This document shows positions 33,001-41,905 of a stretch of 64,000 nucleotides of DNA, piece by piece. Below the pieces are notes generated by a model. That model was not told the DNA's origin. It saw only the letters and a program-made list of their open reading frames with translations, and did no database searches. Origin of the DNA: Flammula alnicola (Eukaryota; Basidiomycota; Agaricomycetes; Agaricales; Strophariaceae); assembly GCA_015499995.1 (NCBI GenBank), contig JADNRV010000071.1:62001-126000 (forward strand), read 5' to 3'. Numbering within the stretch: position 1 is the stretch's first letter; every line of letters starts with the position of its first letter. The translations under genes and the position numbers were made by a program.

Positions 33001-34710
33001 GTAAATTTGTCGATTTTCGGAACAGATCGACTGATAACATGGCGAAGGGCAATAGGAAACCATACAGCAAACTTGACCGTATGCTTAGTAAAGTCCAAGG
33101 AAATAATTTATAACTCACGATTACGAAGACGACCACTGCTAAAACGACCGCTACGGGCGCGAAATTGACTTCATTCCGTTTCATAGTCGTCGTCCAGCAG
33201 AAATCCAGAGGATCGCGGAACTCGGTCAAAGGGCCCAGAGGAGTGACAAGAGGAGGGGAGATCGTTGAATTTAAATAAGGGTTTGGTACTGCCCATAATT
33301 CTTGAGACCAGACGAGCACATGAACCGACATCGTGCATAGGGGAAGATAGAGGACAGTAAGTAAAAACGTCACAATAACCAAGCCCCACTGTTTTCCTTT
33401 CGTTTCCGTTTGTTGGAGACCTTCGATAGATGTGTAACGGTCGCATTGAATCGTAGAGCGATAGAAGTAATAGAGCAGGCCCGCGGCTATCGTCATTAGG
33501 ACGAGCAGGAATAATAATGACTGGATCATTACGGGGGCGAAGTTCAAAGCAAGTACGTTAGGGCTATAATTTGACATTTTTACTTGAGCAAAAAAGGATC
33601 CAACAAAAATGGCCAACTTACATCGTGCCTAGAAGCAATTTGCGCCATGAGTCCGCCAAGTTTAGGCCTCCCATGGGAACTAAAGGCAGGAGAAAATTAT
33701 TGCAAGGTCTAGGGAGATTTCGACAGCTCAGCATACCTATTGTGCTCAGAATCAGGGCAAATATTTGAATTGTGTTCATGAGTCCCGTTAAACTATAAAA
33801 AGAAGCAAGTGCACTGGAACCCTTGTTACTTCATCATTAGGTGCGGAAATGCATGGTTGGAAAGTTATACATACAAGAAATCCAATCAGAAAGTTCACTG
33901 AGGCGCCCAAAATTGACGACCGATTCCTCCACACAGGCGCTATGGTTGAGTTATTTTCTAAATCATCTAGAGACAATCCCGTTTTTGCCAACTGATCCAA
34001 AGGCGGGAACATAGCCCCACCACCCCGTGCTCGCCTCCCAAAAATGGAGGAGAAAGAGAAGCAAGATAACGGTCCAGTTTCGGAAGATTCAATGGATAGG
34101 CATTCCTAGAAAACACAACTGTTGCAGGGACGGGCTTATGCAGTGGGTGGGGCTGTCTTGTATGGCGATGCGGACTCTTGGGTGTCATGGCGTGTTCGTC
34201 CGACCAGGAGGTATTTGGGGGATACGCGTGCCTCTTCACAAGTGACTCTCGCTCTTCGGAGTCATCGACGGTAGTGAACGTCCGAGATGAATGGGCAAGA
34301 GTTTTTGTTGAATGCTCGAACGGTGGCGAAATAGTTGGATTGGACAATGTGGTTGATCCTTCTGATGATTCTGCTCGGTTTGTGGACTTCTCCCGTTCGT
34401 TATGATAAAGTTTCGCAGATACTGTGGTGGAGGTAGTCGTAGAGGTGGTCGAGGGTTGCGAAATGACATTCTGGGAGCCAGAAGCTTGAATAGAATCAAG
34501 AAAGGGGTCGTCCAATACTTCTGCACGCTTGATGAACCGGGCAAGCCTAGGTGGCTCCAGCTCGAGGACATTTGAAGCTCCTGCAGCAGCACTTGATTTG
34601 ACCTCCTCTGCCTGCCGTGGTTGGCCTTGAGAAGACGCTCGACGCGCACTGGTGCCCTGAGTCCCTGAAAACGAAGGCTCGTATAGCTGGACGAGGTCTT
34701 TTACGGCCAT
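30093..34710 (-). CDS. Large multi-pass membrane protein conserved in basidiomycetes, function unknown
   Basis: One long gene with many short introns. The start MAVKDLVQLYEPSFSGTQG at 34710 is followed by about 240 Ser/Pro-rich cytosolic residues, then several hydrophobic helices: SILGASVNFLIGFL, NVLALNFAPVMIQSLLFLL, WGLVIVTFLLTVLYLPLCT, NEVNFAPVAVVLAVVVFVI, LISTLGFFIAQCIYAPFLEP. The C-terminal soluble part reads SGIDIFSPR, KRRIWQESITALLLTDADC, PPYLLDFMGTPGERHVENL, SYFGNAWWIPFPPTLV, SIKRRGHLTWQGLHLGSGFD, YRRHHRKEFRWKSRVLTYRF, ATWWYIFW, TQRGLLHKKPHWRDFFHAGF, LGTGGGTDHDDSGIRMRPA and ends GARRASVPTP at 30093. I recognise this as a family seen repeatedly in agaric genomes but know no function. 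Exon order is consistent across 4.6 kb, so I treat it as one gene. Confidence 0.72.
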
Positions 34711-35080
34711 GTTGCTGTTCGCTATTGGCGCATGAGGGGAATTTGTTGACGCCCAACGAATTATAAACGTGGAGATGAACGACGGATTTGGGTGAATGCC
34801 ATCCTTGATTGACCCTTGACGTCGATGGCTCAATGAACGGAAGGTGGATATATTTGGCAAGCCCCTATTTATAACTCTTCATCAACGTTGCTCGGAATCG
34901 CCAGTTCCCGAGCTCAGGATGTCACGGTGCACTGAAATGTAGGAAGGAATTGGTGCCAGCACATCCTATACACAGACAATTAAAGTATAGAAGGGTATAG
35001 TATGTATAATTATAGAGTAGTATGTATAATCCAGAGGATGGCAAAATACATCGATAAACGCGTTTTTTTTGGACTTGAAG
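34711..35080. other. Intergenic, promoter of membrane protein gene
   Basis: About 370 bp. An upstream in-frame ATG at 34860 exists. A duplicated AT-rich motif (AGTATGTATAAT) occurs near 34997-35031. Confidence 0.4.
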
Positions 35081-35809
35081 TTACAGTGCCTGAGGTCGTG
35101 AGATTTTGGGCAGTGGATTTTTGCCAACTATGGTAGCCGTCGTAGTCGTAGTCGCAGCCACAGTCGTAGAGTTACCACTTCTTGATACAGTTACACCCTC
35201 GGCGTGCTGCAGCTCGACCTTGGGGGCCCGCTTAACAGAGCCCTTTCGCGAGGCAGACCGAACAAGGTTCTTGAAACCCTGAACCCAAGAGACGGGCCTA
35301 ACACCAGTTGTTGCCTGAGTTTTCAGGCCAGCCGCATAATCCTGCGCCTCTTTGGAGTTGGGATCGTAAGGCCACTTTTTCTTCATCTGCTCTTCGAGAG
35401 ACGTCAGAGGACAGACAAGATCTGGGTATTGAGCTAGAAGAGCGGATAGAGCTGGGCCGAGTTTCATTTGTTCCAATACAGATGGGTGAATTGTTTCGTG
35501 AGTCTCTGGATCGTTTGGCATAGTTGGGAGGGTCCTTTCGGTTTTGTCCGCAAGGAGAAAGATGCCCGTCGCTGAACTGAGAAAAATGGTTCAAATACTT
35601 GTTCAAGTTCATCAAGATACGTGGCTTACTCGTGAGGTTGCTGTTTGCCCCATGGTGCAACTGGTTGGAAATGTGTTTTCAAGTAATCCAGGTCTAAAGA
35701 TAAAATGTTTTCAATTTGAGACTGTAGTATGGCGTTACGAGTTAATAATCTGGATTAGATATCGTGATGTAATGTACGAACCGCCATCCATACGAGGGTG
35801 ATGTCGGAT

Positions 35810-35825
35810 AAATCGTGGTTGTCAT
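35810..35825. repeat. Target site duplication, left copy
   Basis: AAATCGTGGTTGTCAT; the same 14-16 bp follow the A-tail. Confidence 0.88.
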
Positions 35826-37530
35826 CGCCGAATGTTCTCACGGTTGAACCACCACCATCAACGCCCGCGCGCAGGCTCGGAGCCCCCTACTGTGCTGGGC
35901 TCCCGCCCTCGCCCACCAGACTCGACGCCGTCTGCATCGGAGGCTGAGGCTGAAGCTGAGGACGAAGCAGAGGAAGTCAGGGTGAGCCTACATACCAAAT
36001 CTCCGCATACCAAACGCGTGGTCAAGCGAGGCCGCACCACCAACCATAGCCTCCGCTCGGACACCCCGCCCTCTTCCACACCACCTGGACTGCCTGGAGG
36101 CAGCCTACATGCTGAGGCTCTCGCCTCCACGCAACCTCCACCTCCTGCGTCGCATGACGTGGCAGGCACCCAACTCGACCGCCTGGAATCTTTACTAGAC
36201 TCGGTGCTAGCCACACTGACCATAATCCAGGCGAGCTCCACAATGCCTGTCGTGCTCAGCACGCACTCACGCGATGCACTATATGTGCTGAACAAGATGC
36301 TCCACCTGGACCAACCCCTGACAGCCACTGCACCTGCTCCTCAGCCTGCTCTTACCCGCTCCGAGGACCGCACTCTAAAGTCGTACGCTCAAGCGGCCAA
36401 GCAAAGCCCCGCTGCCTGCAAGGCAGCCCACACCTCCAAACCGTCACCAGCCAGCCAACCACCACACACTCGTGCCCGTCTCAAGCCCTCGGGCTCTCGA
36501 GCTCCACGTCACTCACCCCACCGCCTCATAGTGCGCTGGCCAGGCCACCCAGTCCCACAGTCGTCGAAATCTATGCAGCATTTTATCGATTACATTGAAA
36601 AACAACTCGACAACCCAGTAAGCATCGCTGGAGCGAACGTAACGAGGTCCGGAAACATAGTGATACATACCAAGGCCCCACACACCACTACACAATTACG
36701 AGACACGCTTCTACACGATGAGGCCAAACCACTTCGTCGAGCAGCAAAATTCAATCACATTCCGGACTTCTCAGCTCCGTCAGAAGTCATACCGCATCTC
36801 GAACTCGATGTACCGTGGCACGGGGTTGTCCTCCACGACCTCCCGGCGACAACACTATTGGCAGCGTATGCAGGTGCAGAAGGTGTGGAGAGCATATGGG
36901 ATGCCCTCGAGACAGAGACCGGACTCATGGAGACAGACATCAGGGATCTCCGGGTGTTGTGCCGTGATGATGAGGCGGAGGGAAAGCAGGCAATATCTTT
37001 GAGGATTATGATTGAAGATCCTCTGCAGTGTGAATATTTGTGTCAACATGGAGCCTTTCTTCTTGGGATGAGGTGTCGTGTCTCTCGATACCGTCCTAGG
37101 ACGAAAAAGCACCGCCTGCTCCCCCCCTCGAGGCCTACCAGCCCTTAACCCCTTAACCCCTTTATTTCCTTTTGCCCGCTTCGATCTGACAGCTTGACCT
37201 CCCTTTCGTTCCTTCCCATCAGACACTTCAATCTCGTAGACTCATCTCTTCAGCCACACCCATCTCAATACCACTTCAAGCTCATTTCGCCGCCAGATAT
37301 TCTGGCCGGGCGCGCAGCAGATAACTCCTCTGATTAGACAGATTCCATTTTGCCAATAAGTTACACTACACCCCGTATGGTCCTGTGGGTCAGCCCTCTG
37401 GTAGTGCTGGCTGGGAGATAGGACGGTAGAGGCCAGGATAGCCTAGGAGTAGTGTACTAGCATGTTGAGTCCACCATAGGGCTTCGCCCCAGCGGACAAT
37501 AAATTTGATTCAAAAAAAAAAAAAAAAAAA
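35826..37530 (+). mobile_element. Non-LTR (LINE-type) retroelement copy with ORF1 only
   Basis: A 1.7 kb insertion flanked by a direct duplication of target sequence (35810-35825 and 37531-37544) and ending in a run of 19 A (37512-37530). AATAAA lies about 13 bp before the tail. It carries one long ORF and about 360 bp of 3' untranslated sequence, but no reverse transcriptase. The duplication and A-tail are the hallmarks of target-primed reverse transcription. Only six bases separate the 5' target duplication from the ORF's ATG, so the 5' end is probably truncated or very short. Confidence 0.9.
35832..37148 (+). CDS. LINE ORF1-like (gag-like) protein
   Basis: 438 codons, uninterrupted. N-terminal half is Pro/Ser/Ala-rich and basic (HTKRVVKRGRTTNH, PPSSTPPGLPGGS) with a short helix LDRLESLLDSVLATLTIIQ. 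The C-terminal half has a compact alpha/beta region (HRLIVRWPGHPVPQSS, QHFIDYIEKQLDNPVSIAGA, NIVIHTKAPHTT, SLRIMIEDPLQCEYLCQHG), the layout of ORF1 proteins of fungal Tad-like LINEs that bind element RNA. It ends shortly after YLCQHGAFLLGMRCRVSRY, where related proteins usually continue into CCHC zinc knuckles, so the 3' part seems lost through the same deletion that removed ORF2. Confidence 0.75.
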   Translation: MFSRLNHHHQRPRAGSEPPTVLGSRPRPPDSTPSASEAEAEAEDEAEEVRVSLHTKSPHTKRVVKRGRTTNHSLRSDTPPSSTPPGLPGGSLHAEALASTQPPPPASHDVAGTQLDRLESLLDSVLATLTIIQASSTMPVVLSTHSRDALYVLNKMLHLDQPLTATAPAPQPALTRSEDRTLKSYAQAAKQSPAACKAAHTSKPSPASQPPHTRARLKPSGSRAPRHSPHRLIVRWPGHPVPQSSKSMQHFIDYIEKQLDNPVSIAGANVTRSGNIVIHTKAPHTTTQLRDTLLHDEAKPLRRAAKFNHIPDFSAPSEVIPHLELDVPWHGVVLHDLPATTLLAAYAGAEGVESIWDALETETGLMETDIRDLRVLCRDDEAEGKQAISLRIMIEDPLQCEYLCQHGAFLLGMRCRVSRYRPRTKKHRLLPPSRPTSP

Positions 37531-37544
37531 ATCGTGGTTGTCAT
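37531..37544. repeat. Target site duplication, right copy
   Basis: ATCGTGGTTGTCAT directly after the poly(A) run. The first one or two As of the left copy cannot be told apart from the tail here. Confidence 0.88.
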
Positions 37545-40112
37545 ATCCACCACCGATCTGTTCGACGACTTATTTAATATCATATAGACAACCAAAAGGC
37601 GCGCTTACATCAGTGTGGCAACCTGGAAATAGGGACATGATACGTTTATAAGGAATCATGTGTGCTCTCATGATACATCACCGGCAAACCAGCACTGAGA
37701 GATCCATCGTTAGCCATGGAGGAAGCAATCCATTAACGAGGGCCAGCCTTACCTGCTTCAAGATCTGATTCTTCAACTTGCCGGTGTCTATTTGTTTGAA
37801 CCTATTGCAAGTCTAGAACGTGAAGAGGAATCAATCAGTTGTAAGGAAAGCCGGTACATAGCTAGACATACGAAATCGACCCGCATTTCGTTAAGAGCTA
37901 GGGCCTGGAAAGCATGTTGGATATGGTCGCCTAGAAGCTGATCAGGAAAACCAAATAGTTTGACTGTTTTGAGCGGCAAAGGTGTGAATTCTTTTGGAAG
38001 ACCAATTGCGCCGACGGTGTCCCAGACGCCTAAACATCTAATAAACATAAAGTAAAAGTCGATTCTTACCCGGAATCCAGTTCTACTTACTTGATGGTAA
38101 ATTTGTCTCGATCGACGTCAGCCCGCTGCCTCCCACGAGAGTTTGGGCTACGCCATGGAGCTAGCTTCTCTTCTAACTTTCTTTTCTCTGTGAAGGTAGG
38201 CCATGTCAGCCTGGACAACAGTTTCAGGAGGGCCAAGACACAGACCATCCCCATCACTAGAACTTCCAAGTTCCTGGAAGTCAATGAAGATACCAGCGAA
38301 ATGATCCATATCCGTGCGATCGAGCACGCCAACCTCGCCCTAAAGCGCGCATGTGCAAAGTTAATGGCAAAAAGTAAAAAAAAATCAATGGAAGAGCATT
38401 GGATGCGCACGATAAACATGGCCACCATTCGAGCCGTGTATGCCCCCTGGAGTCAGAAACCAACACATGAGAGATATTGCTAAACGAATTTTGGAAGAGG
38501 ATCTCACTCGAGAGAAGCCAAAGAGGAAGATCTAAAAGCTCCGATTAGCTGTCGATCATCGGAGTGCTCTAATAGACATTTCATTACGAACCTCATCACC
38601 GGGGTGGTAATTGCTATTAGTAGTATAAGGGATTAGAAAAAATCAGCATTCCGTGATAATGGTGTACAGTACATGTAGCGTATGTACTCACTGCGCGATA
38701 AATGCGTAAGCTTCCTCTACTTTGTCAGCTGAAAGGGTATCAGCACACCGCCACAGCCCCATCGGTTACGGACATATATCTACATACCAAGAGAACCACC
38801 TGTGGTTCCTGTAAAAATTTCTCGGTAAGCCCGCAAGTCCAAAAAAGGCGAGGAACTTTCCAAAGACGTGCCTTCAACGTACTGCGAGTAAAAGTTGTTC
38901 TCGGTTCCTATCCCCGATTGATAGAAAACAATCTGCGGTATTGGTGAATGAAACCGTTGATCTTCATATTTAACAGTTCTAGCTAAGCGCTGAAGGACAT
39001 TTCTTAATTTAGATACAGCGCGGATAACATGATGATGCAATGGACGTACCAGCACGTTGGTATACCGAGACCGCTGTGCTGAGATCCCATCTTGCCAAGT
39101 TCTATCCAAGAGGTTCATCGATACGTCGAATCTGAAAGAAACACGCCCGCAGGCTTACCCATCACAGAATATGATGATCCTCTTTAAAGTCTTCGGTCTG
39201 AGCTCGGGGGCGCTGTGCTCTGCCAGAGGATCTGTTTGCAGCCGACGAGGAGACTTTGGAGGGTTGCTAGACTGAGACTCAATTTGCGAGCTCGTGAAGA
39301 GCAGAGAAGCGTCAGGGGTTGATTCAGAGTGTGATTCCAGCATAATGTAGGAAGGGTGTTGCAAGCGCTTTGCCTACCACTAGGCAGGCTTTATATACAA
39401 ACGCCCTAGCAAGCCAAGGCAACGCCCACGATGGATCCGAGCTTCCCGTTCCATATTACAGGATCCTTGAGTTCCGCGAGTATCACTCCCAGATCGACAT
39501 GCGAATGGGCCGGAATAATCAGCTAATAAAGATTCCGGTTGGATGTCGAGATGCCCAGAAAGTCCAGGGCCGCCACACCTTGCCACTTGTCTCCACTCCG
39601 ATTCTGACATTTCGGGAGCTGAAAAAAAGCCGATTGGCGGTTAGAGAAAAGGCAAAAAGAGCTATGTCTTGCATTGCATTGCATTGCAGTCTCGCATGTA
39701 CTCTATTTGAGAAATCGTAGAAGATCTAAGGCTGCGTTTCATCGACCTTTGATTTGGACCGAGGTTTGAAAAAGATCAATAGTAGTAGGTGGAAACGTAC
39801 TATTTTTTGAGCATTTCTAAGTATAAAGTAGACGGCATCTACAGGCCACAAATGCTTATATTAATGCATGCCAGGCATCGGCTGTGGCACCCGAAAGCGA
39901 ATAAGAGAAGGAAATAAGGAATAGAGAATGGGCGAGAGGGACTTACATATGCACGAGACCTTGGAGTTCAGGTGGAGACGAAGAGGAGCATGGAGAGTCT
40001 TACATATCGATTCATCTATTTCGTTGATGATGGGATAAATTAAAATAAACTTGCAAGTAAGTAGTCGAGGCGAAGTAAGGTGCAAAAATAGACGTACACT
40101 GTGATTCTCCGC

Positions 40113-40133
40113 GATGAGCCTGAAAGGCTCATC
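40113..40133. repeat. Perfect 9-bp stem-loop in the element leader
   Basis: GATGAGCCT and AGGCTCATC separated by GAA. It lies about 300 bp upstream of gag. It may belong to the element terminus. Confidence 0.7.
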
Positions 40134-40154
40134 TTAGGATAAGATAAGGTCAGG

Positions 40155-40259
40155 CGGCAGAACCAAACCAATCTAATCATTGTATTACCTAAGCTCATCG
40201 ATGAAAGAATCCTCGACGAAAAAATGTCTCTTCATCTCTTTCAAGATTTGGTTCTGCCG
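40155..40259. repeat. 13-bp inverted repeat pair in the element leader
   Basis: CGGCAGAACCAAA at 40155-40167 and its exact reverse complement at 40247-40259, spaced by 79 bp. It could fold as a long hairpin in the leader RNA. Confidence 0.75.
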
Positions 40260-40432
40260 AAAATCCTTCTCAGAGGTCTCTAAAATCTCAAGCATCCTTT
40301 TTTCGAACATTTCGTAGACATCTTTCATATCCATCACCTTTTCAGCAAAAGTTTTCTCTTTGAACACCAGATTTAAGATAGATTCTCGCCCTTGTTTAAA
40401 AAATTTCTCCCTTTTTCACTTGTCTTTTGATA

Positions 40433-41905
40433 ATGGTCGATGTTCTTAACCCCCCTCCTCCTAACCCTCCTAATGTCCAAGGACCCGAAATTCAGAATCC
40501 GGCGGCAGACAACGCTGCCCCGGCGCCCAATGCTGAAGCTGCTCCCGACCGGATTCCTCGCACCCACCTTAATCCGGACATCATACAGTTGCTCAAGAAT
40601 CTTCCGCTATACAATAAGCTCGAAACCAACAAGAAGATCGAGCTCGACAACATCGCTAGGGCGTCACGGAATGTCAACCACGCCCTGGACCCAGTCAATC
40701 ACCCAGGCCCTGGTTCTGACACGGCATCTTTAATCACCGTCGACATGGAGGAACTTTCCGACCTTCTGGATGACAGCATCCGCGACCGTTACAAAGATGT
40801 CCTTCCAATCTCTGTCACTAAATGGATTGCAGAGACTCAGAAAGCTAGAGGTGAGAGCCAAATTAATCTAAAGAGACCGTCTTCCGAACTGTCAGCGGAC
40901 GCATCTGCAAAATTACTCGAGGCCAGATTGGCCAAGAGGAGATGCATGAACGGCGATGATATCGTACCCCGAATCATCGGAAAACTGTCCACCATTATTT
41001 TTCCCCAAATTCTGTTTGACACGGAATTTTCTGTCGCTGTTCCGCTACCTTTTTTCTTGAACAAAAACCTTCGTTATATTATTGACAACGTGGGATCGTT
41101 ACCTTTGGTCAAATCCAACCCGTTGGATGGCGCGACCAAGGGTGTATACATCATTGACATCGAGAAGCTCTCGACTTTGCTCGGCAAAGAATTGTCGTTG
41201 ACGTGCAGTCAATGGAGCGAGGCTGGTTGGCAAATGTTCCGTTTCCAGCAGGAACGCGACGTTGAGGGCGCTACTGGAAAATTCGCACAGTGGTTCTCGA
41301 AGCACTTTAACTTTTTCAGTTCACAGATTGACAAAGATGAGACGTACAATGCCTGGAAATCACTCGAGCTCGAGCTTCGGCAAGAGTTTCGAAGTGAGAA
41401 AAAGGAATACAGCGCATCGCATTACGCGGCTGCGTATGCCCTCGCAAAATCCGAGGCAAAACTATGGGCCAGATTTGAGGCGGCTCAGGGTCCGCCAAAA
41501 TCCAGAGAACGCCATGTTTTCCCAGCTCGAAGCGGGGGTAGCAACGGAAAGTTTTCCCGTCCTGGGAATTCTTACACGTTGCCCTCTTCCTTTCCATCAA
41601 GCAGCTCGAAGAGTCCCCTCCCTGCTTGCTGCGTCCTTTGCGGACAGAGGGGACACTCCGTTTTCACCCATTCAAACAACTCATCTCCCCCAAAGTCCAG
41701 CGACGGTAAACCTACCTGGGCAAAATTCACCAACCGCATCCTTCGCACTCCCGACAATCGAGAAATATGCATCAAGTTCAACGTCAGAGGTGAACGTTCC
41801 GATTGCACCCACTCGAAAGACGAGCGAGCCCACGTCTGCTCATACTGCGGGAAGAGCCACCACGCCTTCTCCTGGACCTGCAGAGCCCGCCCAGCCGACG
41901 TTTGA
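40433..41905 (+). CDS. Gag-like protein of the DIRS-like element
   Basis: 490 codons from the ATG at 40433 (MVDVLNPPPPNPPNVQGPE). A Pro/Ala-rich start is followed by a helical body (IIQLLKNLPLYNKLETNKK, GWQMFRFQQERDVEGATGKF, LELELRQEFRSEKKEYSAS). The C-terminus has two cysteine clusters: CCVLCGQRGHSVFTH and CSYCGKSHHAFSWTC, the second close to a CCHC knuckle, fitting nucleic-acid binding. The pol frame overlaps in another frame (shift of -1) from 41262 to 41905. Confidence 0.8.
   Translation: MVDVLNPPPPNPPNVQGPEIQNPAADNAAPAPNAEAAPDRIPRTHLNPDIIQLLKNLPLYNKLETNKKIELDNIARASRNVNHALDPVNHPGPGSDTASLITVDMEELSDLLDDSIRDRYKDVLPISVTKWIAETQKARGESQINLKRPSSELSADASAKLLEARLAKRRCMNGDDIVPRIIGKLSTIIFPQILFDTEFSVAVPLPFFLNKNLRYIIDNVGSLPLVKSNPLDGATKGVYIIDIEKLSTLLGKELSLTCSQWSEAGWQMFRFQQERDVEGATGKFAQWFSKHFNFFSSQIDKDETYNAWKSLELELRQEFRSEKKEYSASHYAAAYALAKSEAKLWARFEAAQGPPKSRERHVFPARSGGSNGKFSRPGNSYTLPSSFPSSSSKSPLPACCVLCGQRGHSVFTHSNNSSPPKSSDGKPTWAKFTNRILRTPDNREICIKFNVRGERSDCTHSKDERAHVCSYCGKSHHAFSWTCRARPADV

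Larger units (their letters stand above)
35081..39343 (-). pseudogene. DUF2235 (Tle1-like alpha/beta hydrolase) gene split by a retroelement insertion
   Basis: Predicted alpha/beta hydrolase of the DUF2235 family, common in fungi and of unknown substrate. From ATG 39343 (MLESHSESTPDASLLF) the exons give KTLKRIIIFCDG then TWQDGISAQRSRYTNV, FYQSGIGTENNFYSQY, the nucleophile elbow FGFSRGAYTARM (near 38440-38520, split by an intron), LGVWDTVGAIGLP, CWFAGCHTD and IGGGYDNHD. The frame then enters foreign DNA at 37530 and resumes at 35825 with LSDITLVWMA, then SQIENILSLDLDYLKTHFQ and a tail to the stop at 35081. Sequence outside the insertion is intact, so inactivation looks recent. Two adjacent exons of 13 bp (37682-37694) and 14 bp (37609-37622) encode the CWFAGCHTD block. 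Confidence 0.85.
39344..40432. other. Promoter of DUF2235 gene and leader of the DIRS-like element
   Basis: No housekeeping gene seen. Contains a short GCATT run near 39671-39687 and, from about 40110, two inverted repeats and a 60-codon minus-strand ORF described in separate entries. The left boundary of the retroelement was not found. Confidence 0.4.

Noticed and set aside
36022..36328. Minus-strand ORFs opposite LINE ORF1
   Set aside because: Shadows of the Pro/Ser/Ala-rich ORF1 frame, which fits the insertion's strand, A-tail and length.
37141..37163. CCCTTAACCCCTTAACCCC run, telomere-like
   Set aside because: Only about three irregular units, lying just after the stop codon in the 3' UTR of the LINE copy; not a telomere tract.
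40111..40135. Possible hammerhead-type ribozyme at GATGAGCC..AGGC
   Set aside because: GATGAG is present, but the required CGAAA after stem II is missing; it is a simple perfect hairpin.
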